A stretch of 10,171 nt of DNA from Clostridium sp. CAG:221 (GCA_000435835.1 FR883403.1:1-10171); one strand, 5' to 3'. Positions 1-6,009 are shown, counted from the first letter of the stretch. The notes: generated by a model not told the origin, from the sequence alone. A program made the numbers and translations.

Positions 1-31
1 CCATCGAAAATTTTATACTTTCCTGTACTTT

Positions 32-60
32 AAAAAAAGACCGAGCGTTTCGCTCAGTCC
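32..60 (-). terminator. Rho-independent terminator after rluF
   Basis: On the minus strand a 9-bp stem (positions 51-59 with 39-47, one G-U pair) closes a 3-nt loop and is followed by seven U. It starts three bases past the rluF stop codon and probably ends the sortase/regulator/rluF transcript. Bases 1-31 show nothing recognisable. Confidence 0.85.
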
Positions 61-62
61 TT

Positions 63-842
63 TTACTTCTCGTCTACTTCTTTAGTTTTTCCTGAATTCA
101 TAATTAGATTATTAAGTCCCTTAAGCTCTCTTACTGTAAGATCTCTCCATTGACCTTTTTTAAGTTCACCAAGATTTATATTCATTATTCTGATTCTTTT
201 AAGCTTAGTAACATTATATCCTAATGCTTCACACATTCTTCTGATTTGTCTGTTTAATCCTTGTGTAAGTATTATTCTAAATGTATTAGGACCTTCTTTT
301 TTTACATAGCACTTTTTAGTTACTTGCCCTAATATTCTTACACCATTGCTCATCCTTTTTACAAATTCGTCATTAATAGGTTTATCTACTTTAACTATAT
401 ATTCTTTTTCATGGTTGTTTCCAGCTCTTAATATTTTATTAACTATATCTCCATCATTAGTTAAGATAATTAACCCTTCAGAGTCCTTATCCAATCTGCC
501 TACAGGAAATATTCTTTTTTCATGATTAACAAAATCAACAATATTTCCACGTACCTTATGCTCTGTAGTACATGTTATTCCTACTGGCTTATTTAATACT
601 ATATAAACCATTTCCTCAACCTTGCTTATAAGTTTGCCATTTACCCTTACTTTTTGGCCTTTTTGCACCTTAGTTCCCATAACTGCTTTTACACCATCAA
701 CAGTAACCTTGCCACTTTCTATAAACTTATCAGCTTCTCTTCTTGAGCAAAATCCTGATTCACTTATATATTTATTAAGCCTTATACTTTCTCCTCTATC
801 ATTATGTACTATTATTGGATCTTTCTTTTTATTTGATTTCAT
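63..842 (-). CDS. rluF: 23S rRNA pseudouridine synthase, RluF type
   Basis: Converts a uridine of 23S rRNA to pseudouridine; the E. coli homologue acts on U2604 and can also modify tRNA-Tyr. The 259-residue protein has an N-terminal S4 RNA-binding domain (about 21-70, with the NKYISESGFCSRREAD signature) and an RsuA/RluB/E/F catalytic domain. The catalytic motif GRLDKDSEGL lies at 115-124 with the nucleophile Asp118. The stretches LRAGNNHEKEY and GLNRQIRRMCEALGY resemble RluF more than RluB, RluE or RsuA. The ATG start has an AAGGAAGG ribosome site. It is the last gene of the minus-strand run, 45 bases after the RsgI-like gene, and a terminator follows. Nothing links rRNA modification to the two upstream envelope genes, so the shared transcript may be incidental. 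The family is certain; the exact target base is inferred. Confidence 0.93.
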   Translation of the reverse strand: MKSNKKKDPIIVHNDRGESIRLNKYISESGFCSRREADKFIESGKVTVDGVKAVMGTKVQKGQKVRVNGKLISKVEEMVYIVLNKPVGITCTTEHKVRGNIVDFVNHEKRIFPVGRLDKDSEGLIILTNDGDIVNKILRAGNNHEKEYIVKVDKPINDEFVKRMSNGVRILGQVTKKCYVKKEGPNTFRIILTQGLNRQIRRMCEALGYNVTKLKRIRIMNINLGELKKGQWRDLTVRELKGLNNLIMNSGKTKEVDEK

Positions 843-887
843 ATAAACCTTCCTTTAGTTAAATTGTAAAATCATCATTGGTTATTA

Positions 888-1976
888 TTATTTTAAGTTT
901 GACTCATACCCTGCATTGTTAAACTTAACATTAATTCCTTCTTCTGAAACATACTTGCTTGTATCACCTAAAATACCATGTTTAATGGCGTTTCCTGTTA
1001 CAGTAATCAATACCTGCCCTTTACTTATCTTTTCCTCTTCATTACAATACTTTATTAACTTAAAAATGGCAGAATCTATATCTCTATCCTGAACTTCCAC
1101 TTCTTCTAACATGCTTCCTGCACTACTTACATTAGATTTACTTCTTACTACCCTGTTAAAAGCATTAACTTCTAATGTTATCTGTTCATCAGCTTCAAAG
1201 ATTATAGTGGTAACTCCCTTAAAGTATTTATATGTTCCTACAGATATTCCACATATTATAAATAGTATTAATATTCCAATATAAAACTTTTTATTTTTAA
1301 ACTTCTTTTTTATATTTACGCTTGCTTCATCACCTATATTTTTATCATTTATCTTTGCTTTAATGAATTCTCCACTGGATGTAAGAATAATTGCTTTTGC
1401 TTTTCTTTTATATAAAACAACACCTTTCACCTTTTCTGACTCATCCTCTAACAATGATGACTCTTCTAGTTCCTCATCAGGATATTCATTATTTTCACAT
1501 TCTTTTTCTTCGGAATTAAATTTAGCTATATTATCAAAGATTATAACATTATTATCTCTTTTTTCTTCAATCTCTTCTTTCTTCTCAATTATCTTTAAGT
1601 AATCTGAAATATGTTTATAGTTATAATTCCCTAATATTAGAGAGTATACTATTATATACTCTCGCCATTTTTGTAAAAATTGCCTTGGCTTAAGAACTGC
1701 TTTAGCTATCTTGTTAAGAGGAAGTTGTTTTTTTTCATAGAATTCATTATATATTTCTGCATTTTCAGAAATATACATAGCTATGTTTAAAAGTTCATTT
1801 CTTAAATCTAAACTAACTTCTTCCTCTGCTAAATCTCTTAATATTATGTTATAATCCTCTAATTCTCTAATAAACCCTTCTACCTGATTTTTTCTTTCTT
1901 CAACTATTTCCTTGCCAACTAGTACTAAAGCTGGAGCTAAAGAAAAGCTATATTTGCCCTTTTTATATTCACTCAT
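888..1976 (-). CDS. Membrane protein fusing a SigI C-terminal domain to an RsgI-like anti-sigma module
   Basis: The 362-residue protein reads in order: residues 30-127 resembling the C-terminal domain of sigma factor SigI (FIRELEDYNIILRDL, ISENAEIYNEFYEKKQLPL, YIIVYSLIL, ISDYL); an acidic, probably disordered linker (128-183); an RsgI N-terminal domain (about 184-222, KGVVLYKRKAKAIILTSSGE); one membrane helix (231-250); and an extracellular region (251-362) like the RsgI juxtamembrane domain (ITLEVNAFNRVV). In the SigI/RsgI systems of Bacillus and Clostridium thermocellum, RsgI is a separate membrane protein that holds SigI through the SigI C-terminal domain. Here both partners are in one chain and the sigma-2 region is missing, so it cannot be a complete sigma factor. 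I infer a membrane-anchored regulator or a decoy. I chose ATG at 1976, six bases after AGGTG; a GTG at 1985 lies inside that ribosome site and would add three residues. The sortase stop is 12 bases upstream. Confidence 0.8.
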   Translation of the reverse strand: MSEYKKGKYSFSLAPALVLVGKEIVEERKNQVEGFIRELEDYNIILRDLAEEEVSLDLRNELLNIAMYISENAEIYNEFYEKKQLPLNKIAKAVLKPRQFLQKWREYIIVYSLILGNYNYKHISDYLKIIEKKEEIEEKRDNNVIIFDNIAKFNSEEKECENNEYPDEELEESSLLEDESEKVKGVVLYKRKAKAIILTSSGEFIKAKINDKNIGDEASVNIKKKFKNKKFYIGILILFIICGISVGTYKYFKGVTTIIFEADEQITLEVNAFNRVVRSKSNVSSAGSMLEEVEVQDRDIDSAIFKLIKYCNEEEKISKGQVLITVTGNAIKHGILGDTSKYVSEEGINVKFNNAGYESNLK

Positions 1977-1988
1977 TTTTTCCACCTT

Positions 1989-2591
1989 TTATAAGTCTTC
2001 TGTTGATTGTAATGTCCCTTTCACAATGACCCTTTGCTTTGATCCTACTGTACATGTAATTAATGTAATAGTAGCGTTTTCTGTAGCATCTAAAACTTCC
2101 ACCTGATCTGGATTTACAATATAATTTTCTTCTATTACATAAGTATATTTCTTATCGTGTGTTTTAACTATAATTTTATCTCCTGCTGTAACTTTATATA
2201 AATTTATGAATGCATCTGTATAATCAGACACTCTATGTCCTGCTATAGCAAAATTACCAACTTGTCCAGGTGCAGCTGAATCTGGAAAATGACCTAAAAA
2301 GTATTGTAATACATTATCACTGATTCCTTCTACTAATGCTTGAGATAAATTAATACTTGGTATTTCAATGATTGCTATTGGCTTATATCCATTTATTTCA
2401 TCTAAATTTACCGATTCACTTGACTCAGTAGCCCCTTCAGTGGAAGTCCCTTCTGAAAAACCATTTTCAAATAATTTTACTATTTCTTTTTGTTTCTTAA
2501 GTGTTATAATTTTCTTATAGGCAACATCACCAATTATTACCACACCAATAATAATTAATAAGATTCCTACTACTCTTCTAAACTTATCCAT
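1989..2591 (-). CDS. Sortase, class D-like
   Basis: A membrane-anchored cysteine transpeptidase that cleaves LPXTG-like sorting signals and attaches proteins to the envelope or to each other. The 200-residue protein has an N-terminal signal anchor (about 5-24), a Ser/Thr/Glu-rich spacer (46-66) and a sortase beta-barrel. The catalytic residues are visible: His119 in AGHR, Cys180 in TLITCT and Arg187 in KQRVIVKG. Size, a single N-terminal anchor and the TLITCT signature fit class D of clostridia and bacilli better than class A or B. The ATG is preceded by GGGAGGAG. It is the first gene of the minus-strand run and lies 12 bases before the SigI-C/RsgI fusion gene, suggesting a common envelope-related role. 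No substrate with an LPXTG-type tail is encoded in the window, so its target is unknown. Confidence 0.9.
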   Translation of the reverse strand: MDKFRRVVGILLIIIGVVIIGDVAYKKIITLKKQKEIVKLFENGFSEGTSTEGATESSESVNLDEINGYKPIAIIEIPSINLSQALVEGISDNVLQYFLGHFPDSAAPGQVGNFAIAGHRVSDYTDAFINLYKVTAGDKIIVKTHDKKYTYVIEENYIVNPDQVEVLDATENATITLITCTVGSKQRVIVKGTLQSTEDL

Positions 2592-2646
2592 ATACTCCTC
2601 CCATTACCAGTTATAATTTGTTACATATATAAATTTTATTACATAT

Positions 2647-2655
2647 ATTATATCA
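2647..2655 (-). promoter_or_regulatory. Candidate extended -10 promoter for the sortase operon
   Basis: The minus strand reads TGATATAAT, an extended -10 element (TGnTATAAT), about 55 bases before the sortase start. The -35 position has only a weak match (ATTATT), as is common with extended -10 promoters. This is inferred from sequence alone. Confidence 0.5.
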
Positions 2656-2714
2656 TAAAGGTTTTTAAAAATAATTACTTATCATAAGATAATAGTATAA
2701 AGGGGTGTGGTTTT

Positions 2715-2903
2715 ATGAAAAGAGATAAAAAAAATATAATATATGTTGATTTCACTTTTACTAAGAAAAAAATTAAATCAAAAACTCTGATAATTTTATA
2801 TAAAGTAACATTCTCATTAATTAAAATTTTACCATTACCTAAGTATAATAGAAGTAGTAAACGTTTAAATAATGCTGTAAAGAGAAAAACATCAAATTAT
2901 TAA
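2715..2903 (+). CDS. Small basic hypothetical protein
   Basis: I do not recognise this 62-residue ORF. It is very basic: 14 Lys and 4 Arg against 2 Asp and no Glu. A moderately hydrophobic middle (about 24-41, TLIILYKVTFSLIKILPL) could be an amphipathic or short membrane-associated helix. It begins with ATG, seven bases after a GGGGTG ribosome site, and ends 63 bases before ispF on the same strand. No terminator separates the two and no strong promoter is seen for ispF alone, so they may be co-transcribed. It is divergent from the sortase operon. In DNA this AT-rich a 62-codon frame can occur by chance; the ribosome site is the main support. Confidence 0.45.
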   Translation: MKRDKKNIIYVDFTFTKKKIKSKTLIILYKVTFSLIKILPLPKYNRSSKRLNNAVKRKTSNY

Positions 2904-2966
2904 TTAAAATCCCATTACTATTTATAAATTAATATATCTGTTTTATAATTTATATGAGGTGATGAA

Positions 2967-3446
2967 ATGAGAATAGGAATGGGATATGATGTCCACAAAT
3001 TAGTTGAAGATAGAGATCTTATTTTAGGAGGAGTTAAAATACCGTATTCCCTTGGATTATTAGGTCATTCAGATGCAGACGTATTGCTTCATGCCATCAT
3101 GGATTCCTTATTAGGTGCTGCTGCTTTAGGCGATATAGGAAAACATTTTCCTGATAGCGACCATAGATATAAAGGCATATCAAGTATTGAGCTTTTAAAA
3201 CATGTAGGCTCATTATTAAAAGAAAATAATTGGCTTATAGAAAATATAGATTCTACTATAATTGCACAAAAGCCAAAGATGGCTCCACATATAGAAAATA
3301 TGAGAAAAAATATATCAGAAGCTTTAAACATAAATATTGATCAAATTAATGTAAAAGCAACTACAGAAGAAGGGTTAGGCTTTACCGGTGAAGGCAAGGG
3401 AATTTCTTCTCAAAGTATCTGCCTACTTACAAAAAAGAGCAGCTAG
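2967..3446 (+). CDS. ispF: 2-C-methyl-D-erythritol 2,4-cyclodiphosphate synthase
   Basis: The fifth enzyme of the MEP isoprenoid pathway: it cyclises CDP-methylerythritol 2-phosphate to methylerythritol 2,4-cyclodiphosphate with release of CMP. It is a cytoplasmic homotrimer. The 159-residue length is normal for the family. The metal ligands Asp8 and His10 (GYDVHKL) and His42 (DADVLLHAI) are present, as are DIGKHFPDSD (56-65) and the C-terminal TTEEGLGFTGEGKGI signature. The ATG start follows GAGGTGATG. No other MEP gene is in the window. The last codons and the TAG stop lie inside the stem of the terminator shared with the convergent carrier gene. Identification is secure. Confidence 0.97.
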   Translation: MRIGMGYDVHKLVEDRDLILGGVKIPYSLGLLGHSDADVLLHAIMDSLLGAAALGDIGKHFPDSDHRYKGISSIELLKHVGSLLKENNWLIENIDSTIIAQKPKMAPHIENMRKNISEALNINIDQINVKATTEEGLGFTGEGKGISSQSICLLTKKSS

Positions 3447-3466
3447 TTTATCTAGCTGCTCTTTTT
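3432..3466. terminator. Bidirectional terminator inside both coding ends (ispF / NhaC-type carrier)
   Basis: A perfect 15-bp stem (3432-3446 with 3452-3466) closes a 5-nt loop, with A-rich and T-rich outer flanks so that it gives a U-tailed hairpin on either strand. It contains the ispF stop (TAG, 3444-3446) in one arm. The carrier stop (TAA, 3448-3450) is in the loop, and the carrier's last codons are in the other arm. Confidence 0.93.
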
Positions 3467-4731
3467 CTATTGTAATAGAAAATTGATATTAATGCACATA
3501 TACCCATTAAATATGGATAGAATAAGAACTTCATTATTTCAAATGGTGATACTAATGCTATACCAGCTGCTGATATAAGCTGAGCACCATGTGGTATAAT
3601 TCCTTGGAATACACAGGAAAACATATCTAATATTCCAGCTACTCTCTTAGGCTCTAATTCAAATTCATCTGAAATATCCTTTGCTATAGGTCCTGTTGAA
3701 ACTATTGCTATAGTATTATTTGCTGTGCATATATCAACAAAACTTACTAAAGCAGCAATGCCTAATTCTGCATCTCTCTTATTTTTAAATTTCTTTAAGC
3801 CAATATTTAAAATAAAATCTATTCCGCCATTTTCCTTTATAATTGCTATTGTTCCAGCAATCATTAAAGAAATAATAATAAGCTCACTCATTCCCATAGC
3901 TCCACTTGCTATAGATGTACATAACCCAACTATATTAAAGCTTCCAGAAGCTAATCCAATAATTCCAGCAATAACTATTCCTGCTGTTAAAATAATCATT
4001 ACATTTAATCCACAAAGTGCTGCTATTATTACTGCTAAATAAGGAACTATTTTTATAAAGCTATATTCTAAAGTATCAATTTCAACCATTCCAGCATTTT
4101 TTGTCATCATTATCAAAATAATTATTGTTAATATAGCAGCTGGCATAACAATCTTAAAGTTAGTTTTAAACTTATCTCTCATTTCACAACCTTGAGTTCT
4201 AGTGGCAGCAATTGTTGTATCTGAAATTATTGACAGGTTGTCCCCAAACATTGCTCCACTTACAACAGCAGCTGTGGATAAAGCTACACCAACTCCTGTT
4301 TTGTCAGCAATTCCTACAGCTATAGGAACTAATGCAACAATTGTTCCCACTGAAGTACCAACTGAAATAGCTATAAAACATGCAATTACAAATAGTCCGG
4401 CTATTAAAAGATTCTTAGGTAATATTGAAATCCCTAGATTTACTGTTGATTCTACAGCTCCCATATCCTTAGCTACTTGTACAAAGGCACCAGCTAATAT
4501 AAATATAATAATCATTAATATTACATTACTTTCACCTGCTCCTTTGCAGAATGTTTCTAATTTTTCATTAAAGCTTCTCTTTCTATTCATTACTAAAGCA
4601 CTAATAGCTGCTATGGAAAATGGTATTATAACAGATACCCCATACATATCTCCAGCTACTATTGATAATCCAACATAAGATATTAAAAATATCAATAACG
4701 GCAGTAATGCACTTATACTTCCTTTTTTCAT
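3448..4731 (-). CDS. NhaC-superfamily carrier, probable methionine transporter (MetT type)
   Basis: A 427-residue polytopic membrane protein with about ten or more hydrophobic helices. Family marks include GTSVGTIVALVPIA (125-138), SGAMFGDNLSIISDTTIAATRT (158-179) and a second, inverted-repeat-like half with FVDICTANNTIAI (331-343). By homology alone it would be called a Na+/H+ antiporter of the NhaC family. The gene lies behind a SAM-I riboswitch, however, and comparative genomics has described S-box-controlled NhaC-like carriers (MetT) as candidate methionine transporters. I therefore infer methionine or a related sulfur compound as substrate, probably Na+-coupled. The ATG start has AAGGAG eight bases upstream. 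It is monocistronic, ending in the terminator shared with ispF. The superfamily is certain; the substrate is inferred from regulation. Confidence 0.88.
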   Translation of the reverse strand: MKKGSISALLPLLIFLISYVGLSIVAGDMYGVSVIIPFSIAAISALVMNRKRSFNEKLETFCKGAGESNVILMIIIFILAGAFVQVAKDMGAVESTVNLGISILPKNLLIAGLFVIACFIAISVGTSVGTIVALVPIAVGIADKTGVGVALSTAAVVSGAMFGDNLSIISDTTIAATRTQGCEMRDKFKTNFKIVMPAAILTIIILIMMTKNAGMVEIDTLEYSFIKIVPYLAVIIAALCGLNVMIILTAGIVIAGIIGLASGSFNIVGLCTSIASGAMGMSELIIISLMIAGTIAIIKENGGIDFILNIGLKKFKNKRDAELGIAALVSFVDICTANNTIAIVSTGPIAKDISDEFELEPKRVAGILDMFSCVFQGIIPHGAQLISAAGIALVSPFEIMKFLFYPYLMGICALISIFYYNRKRAAR

Positions 4732-4765
4732 TGGTTATTCTCCTTAATCTTTTTATTTTTTGTAT

Positions 4766-4796
4766 TAAAAAAAGCCTCAGTATGATACTGAAGCTT
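4766..4796 (-). terminator. Intrinsic terminator of the SAM riboswitch (expression platform)
   Basis: On the minus strand an 11-bp stem with one mismatch (4786-4796 with 4772-4782, 3-nt loop) is followed by about seven U, 35 bases before the carrier ATG. Its 5' arm contains CTTCAGTATC, which can pair with GATAAGAAG, the 3' strand of aptamer stem P1 (GATA with TATC, GAAG with CTTC). This gives the usual antiterminator alternative, so SAM binding would favour termination. Confidence 0.85.
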
Positions 4797-4820
4797 ATAA
4801 ATTCTAAACTAATATATACT

Positions 4821-5007
4821 CTTCTTATCTACTTGGAATTAGCACCAACTTTTATTCAATGATGAATTATGAATAATGAATGATGAATTACAAAAAATTT
4901 CGCTGAAATTTTCACTTTAATTCATAATTCTTAATTCTTAATTCTGCATTTGCAAAATAGGTTGCTGGGCTTCACAGGGCCAGTCCCTCCACCACTCTTG
5001 ATAAGTT
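4821..5007 (-). promoter_or_regulatory. SAM-I (S-box) riboswitch aptamer with modified P3 and no evident P4
   Basis: Read on the minus strand, the canonical S-box blocks are present in order: CTTATCAAGAG (P1 5' strand and start of P2), GGAGGGACTGGCCC, CAGCAACC (ending at 4960), GGTGCTAATTCC (4846-4835) and GATAAGAAG (P1 3' strand, 4829-4821). P1 forms six pairs (5000-5005 with 4824-4829). Between CAGCAACC and GGTGCTAATTCC, where a short P3 hairpin belongs, lie about 113 bases containing an 81-nt palindrome. Between TTCC and GATAAG only five bases remain, so P4 seems missing. SAM-I riboswitches repress methionine and SAM metabolism or uptake genes when SAM is high. Confidence 0.92.
4864..4944. 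repeat. 81-nt imperfect palindrome built of GAATTA-like units, inside riboswitch P3
   Basis: The two arms pair over nearly their whole length. A tip stem of 8 bp (4894-4901 with 4905-4912, loop GCT) is followed, after a small internal loop, by a perfect 8-bp segment (ATGAATTA with TAATTCAT) and an outer 19-bp segment with about 15 matches. The arms are repetitive (GATGAATTATGAATAATG and TTCTTAATTCTTAATTC). This looks like an intergenic repeat or MITE-like palindrome rather than an ordinary P3 loop. Confidence 0.75.
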
Positions 5008-5024
5008 ATTCTTTTTACAATAGT

Positions 5025-5054
5025 ATTTTAACAAGACATTATTACCCTTGTCAA
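5025..5054 (-). promoter_or_regulatory. Promoter of the SAM riboswitch and carrier transcript
   Basis: On the minus strand TTGACA (5054-5049) is separated by 18 bases from TAAAAT (5030-5025). Transcription would start near 5018, just ahead of the aptamer. A second TTGACA lies directly upstream (5060-5055) in direct repeat. Confidence 0.8.
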
Positions 5055-5107
5055 TGTCAATATTTTTACAATAATATAAATTACTTTTTATAACTAAAAG
5101 TTAAAAT

Positions 5108-5140
5108 AAAAACGTTGTGAAAACTAATCACAACGTTTTT
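5108..5140 (-). terminator. Terminator after tRNA-Lys
   Basis: A perfect 12-bp stem (5129-5140 with 5108-5119, 9-nt loop) is followed on the minus strand by further U-rich sequence. It begins one base past the CCA end of tRNA-Lys and separates it from the riboswitch promoter. Confidence 0.85.
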
Positions 5141-5141
5141 A

Positions 5142-5217
5142 TGGTGCGCCATCACGGGTTCGAACCGGGGACACCCTGATTAAGAGTCAGGTGCTCTACC
5201 AACTGAGCTAATGGCGC
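5142..5217 (-). tRNA. tRNA-Lys (anticodon CUU)
   Basis: A 76-nt cloverleaf with encoded CCA. The acceptor stem GCGCCAT/ATGGCGC is perfect, the D arm is GCTC/GAGC, and the anticodon stem CCTGA/TCAGG holds the loop CTCTTAA, giving anticodon CUU for AAG. The T stem CCCGG/CCGTG has a C-U mismatch at position 50:64. It has its own promoter (5235-5263) and terminator. Confidence 0.95.
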
Positions 5218-5234
5218 TTATAGTTTACAATAAA

Positions 5235-5263
5235 ATTATAACACTTTGAAATTTTACTGTCAA
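5235..5263 (-). promoter_or_regulatory. Consensus promoter for tRNA-Lys
   Basis: The minus strand carries TTGACA (5263-5258), a 17-base spacer and TATAAT (5240-5235): a perfect vegetative promoter, about 18 bases before the tRNA. It starts five bases after the stop codon of the upstream protein gene. Confidence 0.9.
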
Positions 5264-5268
5264 CAACA

Positions 5269-5943
5269 CTATATAACTTCTGTTAAATATTTCAATAAAA
5301 TCTTTCTAAAAGCTTCTCCTGTTATCTTATCTTTATCTGCTGTACTACAGATAATTTTCCAGTCATCAATACTTTTGCTAGACATTTTCTCAAATTCCTC
5401 TACAGAACTACTCATATAGCTAGAATTAATAACAAACTCTCCAAGCTCCTCTGGGGTATTAAATATCTTTAAATATAAGAATTCTGTACTATCACCATAC
5501 CAAGCTTTATTAAAATCCCTAACGAATTTTTTAAGCTCTAATAATATTTTATTTCTAGGTAATGACCATAATTTCTTAATTCTCTCTACTTGTTTCTTCA
5601 TTTCAAGTGATTCTTCCTTAGTAATTCTATTTCTTTTCTCCCCATCCTTAATTATCTCTTCCACAGGCTTTAAAGGAATATAAGAAATCCCCTGTTTTCT
5701 ACCATTTATCCATATATAAAAAGCTTCTTGCAAGAATGAATACTGTATATATCCAAGAAGAGCCATTTCATCTGGAAAGTAACTCCATATATTTTTTAAT
5801 CCATTGAATTTTGAAAAAATTAACGTGTGTATATATAAGCTTTTTTCTGTTGGAAGTTCATTCATGAACATATGCCCTCTAATAGTTTTATTTTCACTTA
5901 TAAGGTTTTCCCAATATTTAAAAGAATCGTATTTATTCTTCAT
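5269..5943 (-). CDS. Hypothetical protein, 224 residues
   Basis: I do not recognise this protein. It has no signal peptide or clear membrane helix and looks soluble and largely helical. Aromatic residues cluster in the N-terminal half (FKYWENL, NIWSYFP, FYIWINGRK). A charged, lysine/glutamate-rich stretch (about 95-140, EEIIKDGEKRNRITKEESLEMKKQ) may form a coiled coil, and the C-terminal part is again mixed charge. I place the start at ATG 5943, shortly after the strong ribosome site AAAGGTGAT; a GTG at 5952 in the same frame lies within that site and is less likely. It has its own candidate promoter, is divergent from the HNH gene, and has no terminator of its own before tRNA-Lys. Base composition matches its neighbours, and nothing in the context suggests a function. 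Confidence 0.75.
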   Translation of the reverse strand: MKNKYDSFKYWENLISENKTIRGHMFMNELPTEKSLYIHTLIFSKFNGLKNIWSYFPDEMALLGYIQYSFLQEAFYIWINGRKQGISYIPLKPVEEIIKDGEKRNRITKEESLEMKKQVERIKKLWSLPRNKILLELKKFVRDFNKAWYGDSTEFLYLKIFNTPEELGEFVINSSYMSSSVEEFEKMSSKSIDDWKIICSTADKDKITGEAFRKILLKYLTEVI

Positions 5944-6009
5944 AGCTATCACCTTTCTTTTAAAAATTAATATAATATACTATAAACTATATTTACCACT
6001 TCTACTATA

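Noticed and set aside
1977..1985. GTG start three codons upstream for the SigI-C/RsgI fusion
   Set aside because: The GTG is part of the AGGTG ribosome site that serves ATG 1976.
2686..2700. Sporulation-type (SigE/SigK) promoter ahead of the small basic ORF, from a CATAnnnTA match
   Set aside because: No matching -35 element at the right distance; chance in AT-rich DNA.
2944..2949. TATAAT as a private ispF promoter
   Set aside because: No good -35 box lies upstream, and transcription would begin at or inside the ribosome site.
3725..4678. Long open frames on the plus strand opposite the NhaC-type carrier
   Set aside because: They lie antisense to a strongly supported membrane protein, have no ribosome sites, and reflect its codon bias.
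4860..4950. CRISPR-like array, from repeated GAATTA units
   Set aside because: Units are 6-10 bases, form inverted arms and have no spacers of even length.
5944..5952. GTG start three codons upstream for the 224-residue protein
   Set aside because: The GTG lies within the AAAGGTGAT ribosome site of ATG 5943.
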